Origin: Tuctoria greenei
Lineage: Eukaryota; Streptophyta; Magnoliopsida; Poales; Poaceae
Length of the DNA: 64,000 bases
Assembly: GCA_036927565.1 (NCBI GenBank)
Contig: JAYESD010000001.1
Coordinates: 141,535,415 to 141,599,414 of the forward strand
Direction of reading: 5' to 3'
A program made the translations under genes and the position numbers. This document shows, piece after piece, positions 9,369 through 20,020 of this stretch. Positions within the stretch are counted from its first letter, which is position 1. Each line of letters begins with the position of its first letter. A model generated the notes under the pieces. That model was not told the DNA's origin and did not search any database. It was given only the letters and a program-made list of their open reading frames with translations.

Positions 9369-11531
9369 ATGGCTCGTGACAAGAAGAACAAGGGCAAGGC
9401 CATTGTGGAGCCGGCCGCAAAGAAGCAAAAGCTATCGAAGGAGGAGAAGAAGGCGTTGATGGCCGCTCGCGCCGCCGAGGAGCGAGAGCGTGGCCGAGGA
9501 GGATCATTGAGGATCCGCGAGGCTCGTCAGAGGCAGCCTCCCGTGCTAGATGAGTTCGAGGCAGAAGAAGAGCCGGAAGTGTCGCTTGTCCGCCGGCGCT
9601 CAGCTAGGACCTGTGGGGGTCATCCCGCGGTAGTACCTCGTTCACGACCATTAGCTGCCGACCTTCGAGAGGACAGGGCGGCCCAGAGAGCCGTCTACGA
9701 GATGGACACCACCGTCCATGTTAGTGAAGGTGTCCGTTCGACATATTATAGGAAGATGAAGGCCAAGCAGCTCAGAAGGCTCAGATGGAGCGTCTTGCTT
9801 GAGGAGTGGTTCCCGCAGCCCAGAGAGGCTCTTGTGGACAGTTGTTTCTGGACTTTGACGCAGGCGTCACTATACAAGACCTATAGACGCCGAGGCCATA
9901 AGCTCTTCCAACACAAATTCTTGGACTAGGATCAGCTTTCTCTAGCAGCCGAGACGGAGATTCGCCCCTTCTTTGCGAGGTATCGAGGGCTAGTGGAGCT
10001 AGTGTCCTACGAGAGGAGTGCCTACGTGGAGGATTGGGTCCGCGTATTCTACGCTACCCTATATGTCTCTGAGGGCCGTAGATCTATAGACTTCATGTTC
10101 ATGGGCCAGCACCATCACTTGACGAGGCAGACGTTGGCACAGCTGCTAGGAGTGGACCTGCACGACACTTGCGTGCATGAGAGGGTATATGGACAGGAAG
10201 ACCCGCCGAGGAGGCCGCTCGCTGGAGGAGTGGCACCACCACTGGAGGAGATCCGCTCTCTGTTTGCACCGTCCTTCTCTCTAGACCAGCCGAGGGTACC
10301 GGCACTGTTGACTCCAGCTGCGCGCACAGTGCACCTTGCCTTGCGCCGCACTCTTTTGCCGAGGTCTGGATACCTAGAGGGGTTCACCAGCCTGCAGCAG
10401 ACCCTCCTGTTCTATGTCATGAACGGGATGGAGTTCGATATTGTGGACATCCTCATATGTGAGATGGAGGATGTGATCACTGATGGAGTGGGCATGATGA
10501 GGCAGCTTGTGTTTGGACACTGGATCAGCTACCTGCTCTCCATGATGGTTCCTGAGGAGTCCGCTGTACGTGACCGTCTCACTGACGAGAGTCTCATACG
10601 GTTCAGTCACTATCGTGCCCCAGCTCCTGGAGACCGCCGCCTTGGCCGTCCAGTCGAGCGTCAGGTCCGTGCTCGGCTATCCGAGGAGGATTGGTCCGAT
10701 CTGGAAAAGGAAGATGAGAGCCTGGCAGAGGCAGAGGCTCTGGGTGAGGACCTTCAGCATATATGGTCCGAGAGCGACACGGATGACAGTGTTGAGGAGT
10801 ACTTCCCTCCTCCTCCCTCACCCAGGCAGCACGAGGCGGAGGCTGGAGGCTCAACCGTGCCACCTCCTACTCCACCTCCCGTCTCAGAGACACAGGTTTC
10901 TCAGCCGTCCGAGCTCACATCCCTCCTGCAGCAGATCGTTGAGCAGCAGCGCCTGGACCGGCTTGCAGCTGAGCAGGCCCGAGCTGAGCAGGCAGCGTGC
11001 CTTTTGGAGCTCCAGTAGCAGTAGCAGGAGATGCAGCGCCAGATCGCCCGTGAGAGGCGAGAGGACACAGACAGGCTGATGGGGCTAATAGACCAGATGC
11101 ACCAGCGCTCCCTCGACCAGCAGCAGCAGACGCATCAGGCTATGATGGGCGTCCTGGGGTTGATCACCAACCTCTACACCCTGACCGGGATTGCCCTGCC
11201 GTCGCAGCTACCAGACATTGCTCCTCCCCCGCCTGTCCTTGCTCCAGCTGCAGCTCCGGTGCCGACCACGCCGATCCCGCCGATCATCATGTCTCCACTG
11301 CTGGCTCCAGGCGCATCGATCCACTCTCCGCTGCCGGCGACGACACTATTCCAGCAGACGCCGACATCCGTCGTCAGTGCCCTGTTGCCAGCAGCTCCGA
11401 CTCAGCAGGCACCGACGGCGGCTCCTACGGCACCTACAGCTCCTTCCTCCTCTACTCTAGGCAGCAGCTCCGATGACAGCACCCCCGACGGTGACCAGTT
11501 CGTCATTGCTCCGAGCACTCAGGGTTCTTAG
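9369..11531 (+). pseudogene. Env-like ORF, copy 1 (three nonsense codons)
   Basis: This is one reading frame of 720 codons between pol and the 3' LTR, the position of the env-like gene in Sireviruses. The N-terminus is basic and nuclear-signal-like (MARDKKNKGK, KKQKLSKEEKK). A conserved block at residues 195-400 (DWVRVFYATLYVSEG, LTRQTLAQLLGV, FGHWISYLLSMM) resembles the 'putative plant transposon protein' type domain, from memory. An acidic then Pro-rich stretch follows, then a Gln/Glu/Arg coiled coil (about 515-590), a hydrophobic segment (592-610) and a Pro/Ala/Thr-rich tail. TAG codons at 9927, 11016 and 11022 interrupt it; copy 2 has Trp, Gln and Gln there. I see no signal peptide and no convincing transmembrane anchor, so 'env-like' describes position and family only. 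Confidence 0.7.
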
Positions 11532-11872
11532 GCACTTGGATCCCTTTTTGGTGTCTTGATGCCAAAGGGGGAGAAGAGTTAGAGAGTCAGGGGAGGGTTG
11601 CTTAGAGGTGCTTAGTCTCAGGGGGAGTTTATCTATATCTTTTGTAATTTGATGTTTTTGCTACTCATTTGCTATTTATTGAGTATTCATGTGCCACTTA
11701 TTCTCTTGAGTTATTAATCGATTGAGCTTTCACGTTATTTATCTATTTTTAGTTTTCAAGTTTAATACGCCATATCTCGTACTCATTGCATATCCTCTGG
11801 AGTATCGTACTATCAAATTCATTATTATGCTTCACTTGTTGTTTTGTCATCAATCACGAAAAAGGGGGAGAT
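11532..11872 (+). other. 3' non-coding region with repeated polypurine tracts, copy 1
   Basis: The tract AAAAAGGGGGAG (11859-11870) lies two bases before LTR2 and is the expected plus-strand primer. Similar tracts occur at 11564-11576, 11588-11597 and 11619-11626. Several polypurine tracts before the 3' LTR are a reported Sirevirus feature. No gene is visible. Confidence 0.8.
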
Positions 11873-13293
11873 TGAAAGCATCTAGGTCCCCATGAGGTAT
11901 GGTTTTGGTGATTAATGACAATCATTGGATTTTACTAATGAATTTGTGGATGCAAGGTCTCCCATATCACTCAATCAAATGACATCTATATGAATATGAA
12001 TATCAATTACTGATCATTGGAGACCCCTAAACAATCATTTTATGAGATCAATCAATATTATGAAGATTAGAAGTAAAAGCTCATATGTCAAAGTCATTCA
12101 ACCATAATTGACAACACTCAATGCTTGACAATCATCAGAAGAACATTTACAACAAGTGTCTAAGAGGTCAATCGAGCAAATTCCAAAAGAATCACTTAGA
12201 ACAACTCGAAGCAAACAAAATCAACTCACCGGATCAACCGATGTTTCCAGAGAACAACACATCGGTCGAGTTGATTCAGCAGAAGAAGAAGACCTCAGAA
12301 CAAAGTACTCATCGGATCATCCGATGTTAAGGGCAATGTTACATCGGTCCATCAGTACAGTATGCAATATCCTTGGACAATTGTGGCACCAGATCATCCG
12401 ATGTACAGTCTTAAACACATCGGTCAATCACTCCAGTAAGCATCAATGTTGAACCAATTCTAGAGGAAGTGCCACCGGATCATCCGATGAGAAGATAAGT
12501 GCAACATCGGTCTAACAACGGTCATATCTGACACAATGACATCAAGTAATTTGGATTGGACCGATGATAACTGAAGGGGGGACATCGGATCATCCGGTGT
12601 TCGCAGAGCAGTGATGTTAGCCTACTTTTCCAACGGCTATTTCGTGGAGGCTGGCCATTTATACCCCTTCAACCTGTCAAATCGACAAGTATTGATCACA
12701 AGATATACTATACACATCCTCAAGCATTCAAGACATTGAGCCATCACTTACATCTTTTAGACCACTTACACACCAAGAGATAGGCTAGAACTAGCTAGAG
12801 AGAGAGCTTGTGTGCCTCCATTCTTGGTTAGTGGAATCTCTAGTGTAGTGAGAGCTGTAAGGGAGTGTCCCTTGGTGTTTGTAACTAAAGAGACCTCTGG
12901 AGCTTGCCAAGACGGTTGTGGAAGCCCGGAGGATCAAAGTTGTACAAGGCTTGAGCTCCACCTTGCCGAGGTTGGCAAACGGAGAAGAATAGTGAAGATC
13001 CCTAGTCTCGGTGACTTGGGTGTGGCTATACCCTTTGGTGGGTGCCACAACGTGGATGTAGGAAGATCGTGACAATCTTGCTGAACCACGGGATAAATCC
13101 TCGTGTCTCCTCGGGAGTTTGTATTCTCTTCCTCTCCCTTACACTTATGCATTTTATATACTGCGAAGTTGCTATTTACTTGAATGCATAGGTTGTTTGC
13201 GTAGGGAATTGGGCTTTTAGCAATCAAGTTTTATTGCCTTAATTTTCGAAAAGAAGTCCGATTCACCCCCCTCTTGGGCATTCAATCCTTACA
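11873..13293 (+). repeat. LTR2 (middle LTR of tandem, 1421 bp)
   Basis: It serves as 3' LTR of copy 1 and 5' LTR of copy 2. It starts TGAAAGC and ends CCTTACA. In the first 850 bp I noted at least 18 places where LTR1 and LTR3 agree and LTR2 differs (for example near 11886, 11903, 12174 and 12376), so it does not look like a simple recombinant of its two neighbours. Confidence 0.93.
12227..12663 (+). promoter_or_regulatory. LTR2 dyad array and TATA region
   Basis: The dyad array runs from 12227 to 12599 with the same spacing as in LTR1. The TATA position reads CATTTATA (12656-12663), weakened by a T-to-C change at its first base relative to LTR1 and LTR3. Confidence 0.6.
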
Positions 13294-13295
13294 AT

Positions 13296-13313
13296 TGATA
13301 TCAGAGCAAGGTT
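13296..13313 (+). other. Primer binding site 2 (mutated)
   Basis: The sequence reads TGATATCAGAGCAAGGTT. The third base is A where the tRNA-Met complement needs G. Otherwise it matches the first primer site in sequence and spacing. Confidence 0.85.
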
Positions 13314-13353
13314 GCTCATAGGATCATTCTAGCTTCACTGCTAGAGAGCTAAA

Positions 13354-15443
13354 ATGGCCAAGGTTGGGGGTTAGGTTCCTATCTTCGAGGGCAAGAACTT
13401 TGCCTATTGGAAAGCACGCAGGCGTGCTTATCTAGAGGCTATTGCTCCCGAAGTATGGGAAGCGACCCACGCGGGGTTTGGTGAGCACAATTATGTTGGT
13501 GATCAAATTAAATGGGATGCTAAAGCTAGGAATGCTATTTATGAATGTATTAGTCAAGATGTGTTTGCTAGGATTGCTAGCAAGGAAAAGGCATGTGAAA
13601 TTTGGGCTTGCTTGATAGAAATACATGAGGGTTCATCTCGTGTCAAAGAACTAAAATATCACACGCTTAAAGCCAAATATGATGAATTTAAGATGCTATA
13701 TCATGAACATGTCAATGAGATGTTCTCGCTTGAATGTACTTATTGAAGAAATTAATGCTCTTGACATTGCTTCTCTTGGCAAGGGACTCATCAACCGAAG
13801 ATCCTCATGCTCCTTCCCAAGCCAAAGTACAACATCATCAACTCCATGCTTCAAAAAGAGTCTCTTGACCACATTGAAGTTTCAGAACTCATTGGAGAAA
13901 TTCACGCTCATGATATGAGTGTACTTGGGATGATGGAGCAATCATCTTCAAAAACAATTGATCTAAAGGCCTCCACTAAGAAAACAAACCTCAAGAAGAA
14001 GAAGGTGGTTGAGCCTAGTTCAAGTGAAGAAGAGCAAGCATCAAGTGAAGATGATGATGATGAGCTTGCATTGATGATGAGAAAGTTCTCACGCTTGAAC
14101 TCCAAGATTACTAAGAAGGGATACACATTTGATCCCAAGAAGAAAGCGTTTCTACCAAGGAGAGATGATCACAATACTTGCTACAATTGTGGTGACCAAG
14201 GCCACATCTCCTATGATTGTCCAAAACCGGACAAAAGAAAAGAGAACCACAAGAGCAAGCATCGCAAACTTGAAGATAGTGAAGATGATGAAGAAGAGGC
14301 CAAACCCAAGCCAAGATCTTTTGGGAAGATGAAACATGACAAGGGCAAGAAGGCAAAACTCTTCCCAAAGAAGAGAAATGGTCCACAAAAGGTGTTCATG
14401 TGTGAGGCAAATGAATGGGTCACCGACGAAGAAACAAGTGATGAAGAGAGTGAAGCGGAAGAAGAAAGTTTGGACGGCCTTGCAATTGCCAACAATGATG
14501 ACTCACCTCTTCATCCAAGGTATGTGATGACTCTAGCGATGATGAGCTTTCCCCCGATGATTTAACTTCATTAATAATTGAATATCATACTATCATTAAG
14601 AGGGAAAAGAGTAAGGTTAAGGCTCTTGAAGAAACTCATGCTAAGCTTGAGAGTGCTAACCTTGATTTGCTAGACAAGTATGAAAGCATACTTAAAGAGC
14701 ATGACACGCTCAAATCAAATGTCAAGCAAATTGAGGAGGATAAGGCTAAAATCAAGCTAGATCATCATGAGCTTAACTTAGCACACCAAACACTCTTGGG
14801 ACAGCACAACAAGTTAATACAAGAACATCAAACACTTAACCTTGCTAATGAAGTGCTTGATCAAGAGTTGAAAAATATAAATAAACAAACTCTTAATGAT
14901 AAGATATCCATTACTTCTCATGCCACTAATGCTTTGCACATGTTTTTGCCTTTGAAAGAAAATGCTAGGGCGAAGGACTTGTTGGAAGAAATTGAGAGTC
15001 TCCGCACTAGTGTGGCTAGACATTCAAAAGGGGAAGTCAAACACAAGGAAATCCTCTTCCAACAAGCAAAGGCCTTCAACAAGAGATGACTTGGTTCCTT
15101 CTCGGTGCCTAACAAAGGAAAGGTGCCCTCACCGGAGCTTAGAACAAGCTTCATCAAGGAAGTTGGTTCTTATTGCCAACATTGTGAGGTCACCGGTCAC
15201 CACACAAGGGAGTGTCCTCTTCCTAACCGACCTTCTCCATAATTGCCTACTAACTACAAATCTACTTTCAATGATCATTATTATCTCTTGAGTAAAGTAG
15301 ATGGCAAGTTGAAGGCAAGGTTCATTGGCAAAGACATGAAGAGCATGAAGGGGAAGCTCCCCAAGCAACTTTGGGTCCCAAAAACACTTGTATCACACAT
15401 ACAAGGACCTAAGTTGGCTTGGGTGCCTAAAGTCAAAAATTGA
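13354..15443 (+). pseudogene. gag: Tandem element 2 gag (broken)
   Basis: This is homologous to the gag at 2680. The ATG at 13354 is followed by TAG at codon 7 (13372). The segment where copy 1 has its TAG is intact here, so the two copies decayed separately. A two-base loss near 13727 and a one-base loss near 13797 compensate each other. A deletion of about 34 bp near 14518 shifts frame. TGA at 15087 and TAA at 15240 interrupt the tail. Zinc knuckles are visible at about 14179-14220 and in the segment after 15170, with the coiled coil between them. The gag frame ends in TGA at 15441, one base out of register with pol. Confidence 0.85.
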
Positions 15444-15454
15444 ATTCATGTGTG

Positions 15455-15457
15455 TAG
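15455..15457 (+). other. UAG at gag/pol boundary, copy 2
   Basis: This TAG lies in the pol frame, 13 codons before the protease Asp (15494-15496). It is identical in position and context to 4802-4804. Confidence 0.6.
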
Positions 15458-17000
15458 GTGAACTACAAAGCCGGAGGAAAGCATTGGGTACTCGATAGCG
15501 GGTGCACTCAACATATGACCGGCAATGATGGTATGTTCACCACCATAGAAAACCCCGACAATCATGAACAAGTCACCTTTGGTGATAAGTCTAAGGGTAA
15601 GGTAATTGGGTTTGGTAAGATTGCTATATCAAATGACTTATCTATTTCTAATGTATTGTACGTAGTCACTTAGTTTTAATTTACTTTCTATTGCACAATT
15701 ATGTGATCTTGGACTAACGTGCACTTTTAGCAAAAATGATGTTGTTGTGAGTATTGAAACAAGCCAAGAACTAGTCTTCAAAGGATTTCGGCATGGACAT
15801 CTCTACCTTGTAGACTTCTCCAACAAGAATGCTAGCTTGACCACTTGCCTTTTCACTAAGACAAGTTTGGGTTGGCTATGGCACCGACGCATAGCGCACA
15901 TAGGGATGAGCAAGCTAATGAAGTCATTCAAGCTTGGGATGGTGACCGGCGTAAAGGATGTCACATTTGCGAAGAACAAGCTTTGTAGCACTTGTCAAGC
16001 CGGGAAGCAAGTTGCTTCACACCACCCAAGGAAGACAATGGTGTCAACCTCCAAGCCACTTGAGCTACTTCACATGGACCTCTTCGGACCGTCCACATAT
16101 CAAAGCCTTGGCGGTAACCTCTATTGTCTTGTTATAGTTGATGACTACTCTCGCTATGCTTGGACTTTATTTCTAGGTGACAAGAGTGAAACTCCGGAAG
16201 TGTTCAAGACCTTCGCCAACCGCGCTCAACGGGAATTTCAACTTCCCATCATCAAGGTCCGGAGTGACAACGGCACCGAATTCAAGAACTACAACATTGG
16301 GGAGTGGTGTGACCGTGAAGGCGTGAAACATGAGTTTTCGGCCACATACACTCCTCAACAAAATGGTGTTGTTGAAAGGAAGAACAAGACTCTCATCACT
16401 CTTGCGCGAGCAATGCTTGATGACTATGGCACGTCGGAGAAGTTTTGGGCCGAAGCAATCAACACAGCGTGCCATGCCGCAAATAGGGTCTACCTACATC
16501 GACTACTTCAAAAGACCCCGTACGGACTTCTCATTGGGAGAAAGCCCAACATCTCCTACTTTCGAGTCTTTGGGTGCAAGTGCTACATCTACCGCAAGAA
16601 AAGGCACGGTAAGTTTGAAAGAAGATGTGATGTTGGTATATTTCTTGGTTATGCATCAAACTCAAAAGCATATCTAGTATTCAACCAAACCTCCGGTTTA
16701 GTTGAGGAAAGTTGTGATGTTGAGTTTGATGAAAGTAATGGCTCCCAAGAGGAGAGTTTTGGTCATGATGAAATTGATGATGAGCCTCTACGAGAAGCTA
16801 TGAAGAACATGACCATTGGAGACATCAAGCCTAAAGTTGAGGAGAGCCATGATCAAGGGGGAGCTTCATGTTCCAACATCAACACCTCCATGGCGCCTCA
16901 AGTTGACGAAGAAGAGAAGGATGATCCATTGCCAACTCAATACTCACAAGCTACACAACATCAAGAAGAAGAAGAAGTCCATGATCAAGTCCAACCATAA
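15458..17000 (+). pseudogene. pol: Tandem element 2 protease-integrase (broken)
   Basis: The protease begins in one frame (DSGC at 15494) and is lost at 15673 through a two-base deletion in a Val-Lys codon region. The integrase part is open from 15747 to 17000. It contains the HRRIAHIG and CSTCQAGK zinc region, the core D at 16077 (HMDLFGP), RSDNGTEF and VVERKN. This segment has no stop inside the integrase core, unlike copy 1. TAA at 16998 replaces a Gln codon of copy 1 in the acidic linker before RT. Confidence 0.88.
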
Positions 17001-17045
17001 GATGAGCAACACACATCACCACCGCCAAGTGCTTCACAACCACTT

Positions 17046-18710
17046 ATGAGGCATGGACGCATCTCCAAGGCGCATCCGATGGACCAAATTATCGGAAGTC
17101 CGTCAAGGGGAGTAAGTACACGTTCTCGCCATTTCGCTTCGTTTTGTGAGCACTACTCGTTTGTTTCATGTGTAGAACCCACTCACATTGAGGAAGCACT
17201 CAAATATCCAAATTGGGTGATGGCCATGCAAGAAGAACTTAACAACTTCATCCGCAATGAAGTTTGGGTGTTGGAGGAGCGACCCAAGGACAAGAACGTC
17301 ATCCGAACAAAGTGGGTGTACCGCAACAGACAAGACGAGAATGGCGTTGTGGTCCGCAACAAGGCAAGACTTGTGGCCAAAGGGTTCTCGCAAGTTGAAG
17401 GACTAGACTTTGGGGAGACATTTGCCCCGGTCGCCCGTCTAGAAGCCATTCGTATACTTCTTGCCTTTGCATCACATCATAATATTAGACTTTATCAAAT
17501 GGATGTGAAAAGTGCCTTTCTTAATGGTTACATTAGCGAGCTTGTTTATGTTGAACAACCTCCCAGGTTTGAAGATCCGAGGAATCCTAATCATGTGTAT
17601 AGGTTGCACAAGGCGCTCTACGGGCTCAAGCAAGTACCTAGGGCATGGTATGAACGACTACGGGATTTCTTGATCATGCAAGGATTCAAGATCGGGAGGG
17701 TGGACACCACACTATTCACCAAAGACATCAACGAAGAATTATTTATTTGCCAAATTTTTGTTGATGATATTATTTTTGGTTCAACTAACGAAGCTCTTAG
17801 CCATGAGTTTGGCAAAATGATGTCTAGGGAATTCGAGATGTCGATGATTGGAGAGCTCAACTTCTTCCTTGGTTTTCAAATCAAGCAACTTCAAGAGGGG
17901 ACCTTCATCTATCAAGAGAAGTACACCAAGGACCTCTTGAAGAAATTTGAGATGGGAGATTGTAGCTCAAGAAGCACTCCAATGGCAACAAATTGTCATC
18001 TCGACGCGGATAAGGACGGTAATCCTATTGATCAATCTAACTACCATTCTATGATTGGTTCATTGCTTTACCTTACCGCATCTAGGCTCGATATCATGTT
18101 TAGTGTATGCTTGTGTGCTCGCTTTCAAGCGGCACCTAAAGAATCGCATCGGAAGGCGGTCTTTAGGATACTTCGGTATCTTAAGCATACCCCTAGTGTG
18201 GGCTTGTGGCACCCTAAAGGTGCAAAATTCCATCTCTTGGGATACTCGGATTCGGACTTTGTCGGATGCCGCGTGGATCACAAGAGTACCTCCGGTGGGT
18301 GCCACTTGCTTGGGCGTTCCCTAGTTTCTTGGTCTAGCAAGAAGCAAAATTCCGTCGCCTTGTCCACGGCGGAAGCGGAATATATTGCGGCCGGTGCATG
18401 TTGTGCCCAAATTCTTTATATGAAGCAAACCCTTTTGGACTTTGGTATTAAACATGGTTGTGTGACTCTCCTTTGTGACAATAAAAGTGCGGTTAAGATA
18501 GATAAAAACCCCGTTCAACACTCCCGCACTAAGCACATTGATATTCGCCATCATTTCTTGAGGTACCATGGAGCTAAAGGAGACATCTCCTTGCGAGGTG
18601 TTAGGTCCGAAGAACAATTGGCGGATATCTTCACTAAACCACTTGATGAGGAAACTTTTTCTAGACTAAGAAGTGAGTTAAATGTGATAGATGCATCAAA
18701 CGTCATGTAA
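17046..18710 (+). pseudogene. pol: Tandem element 2 RT-RNase H segment (open)
   Basis: This is an uninterrupted 554-codon stretch covering the Copia reverse transcriptase and RNase H. I see EPTHIEEAL, NxVWVLEERP, QMDVKSAFLNG, the polymerase motif near 17756, FSVCLCARFQAAP, and the RNase H block GYSDSDFVGC, STAEAEYIAA, CDNKSAV and THID-type end. It finishes ASNVM-stop like copy 1. The polymerase motif is FVDD rather than the YVDD of copy 1, and a Lys-Ile-Asp replaces Asn-Ile-Ala near 18500. It is part of a broken polyprotein and has no start of its own, so the open frame probably reflects youth, not function. Confidence 0.88.
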
Positions 18711-19327
18711 GTTGCCATGATCATGTAAGAATGCATCTCATATAGGTCTTGTCTAACTTTTAAAGGATAGGGGTGAGCAAGGGTTAGCTTGGGATGGAGG
18801 TTCTTTTGGGTTTACCCAAGGCTTGGAAAGTGGCTCTCCCTGAAGAAGCCTTTGAAAGGTTCAAATTTGGCAAGATAGATTTACTTTATGTCTTGCATGA
18901 TGCCTGCCATATAGACTTGCACTCATATTAAAATATATTGCATTATAAATTGTTTGGCATTGCATACGGTAGATTGTCACAAAGGGGAACCCACCTCATG
19001 AGAAAGAGACTTGTTTGAAATGCAATATCTCAACTCATATGATGTGGGAAGAACAAAATGTTAGGTGCGTTAATGCCTAAAGGAACATGCTTTAAAGAGA
19101 TAGAAGTCTTCATCCTCTAGTTCACAAAGTATGGGCCTTACATTTTATTTGGATATTTTCCTCCCTTTTTCTTTTGTGTTCTATTTGCTTTAAGGCCTAG
19201 CCAAGTTATTGGCATATTAGCATTTTTCGAGGGGTAAGGGGTTGCCCAAAAAGTCCTAAGACATGTGTTTTCTCATTGTTTGTTTGTTTGGTCAAAGGAC
19301 ATATATGGGATGTTGCTGTTTTGTAGT
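18711..19327 (+). other. pol-env spacer, copy 2
   Basis: This stretch is collinear with 8059-8675 and has scattered substitutions. No coding signal is visible. Confidence 0.7.
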
Positions 19328-19637
19328 CATCGGATTATTCGATGCATAGGCCAGAAGCTCATCGGATCAGTTGGTGTTCAACAGCCAAGAGCCAGTTCAG
19401 TCAGTATCTCAAATCAACCGATGAGTTCATTCTGAAAAACATCAGTCCATCCGATGTTCACATTTCTTGAACTGTGCTGAAATCCACCGATGCTATTCCC
19501 TTCAACATCGGTCCATACGGTATCAACAGTACCTTTTTGAATATCCTTAATGTGCCATTCAACCGATGCTCCTATCTTGTAACGTCGGTTCATCCGGTGT
19601 TAAATTTTCAGCTAGGGTTTGGGACCCACTATTTAAA
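19328..19637 (+). promoter_or_regulatory. Dyad array plus TATA-like box before env-like ORF, copy 2
   Basis: It matches 8676-8985. Dyads start at 19328 and end with one at 19583-19599, followed by TATTTAAA at 19630-19637. The first dyad has lost perfect symmetry (ATTCGATG arm). The order and spacing are kept between the copies. Confidence 0.5.
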
Positions 19638-20020
19638 CGTCCCCTCACCTCCCTCCTTTCTCTCTCCCCGACCCCGACGCTCGATCACCTTCTGCTGCCG
19701 CCACTCCTCTCGCCCTGTGCCACCGCCGCCTCTGGCCGCCGCCACCGCACCACATCAGCCGCGCCGCCGCTGCCGCTTCTTCCATCGCTGCCGCCACTCT
19801 CCTCCACCGCAGCCGCCGCCACCGCTTACTCCAGCGCCGCCGCCGCCTCTCTCCACCATCGCAGGCGCTCCCCCCAACAGCCACACCACCGCCACCCTCT
19901 GCGTTGTCGTACCTCCAATGGTCGCCGTCTCTTCGACGCTAGGGTTTCTGGCCGCGTCGATCGTCGTGTCGCCATTCCGTGCGCTTGACATCATCGACTT
20001 TGTTCACGCGCCTCATCGCA
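19638..20020 (+). other. GC-rich leader of env-like gene, copy 2
   Basis: It is CT-rich, then CCG-rich, and collinear with 8986-9368. The Pro-rich ORFs differ in their stops between the copies and are not supported as genes. Confidence 0.5.

Noticed and set aside
15431..15443. -1 ribosomal slippery site (CAAAAAT) at the end of the tandem-element gag
   Set aside because: The heptamer does not fit X XXY YYZ because its first base is C, and the frame entered still meets the UAG at 15455. It cannot explain Gag-Pol synthesis alone.
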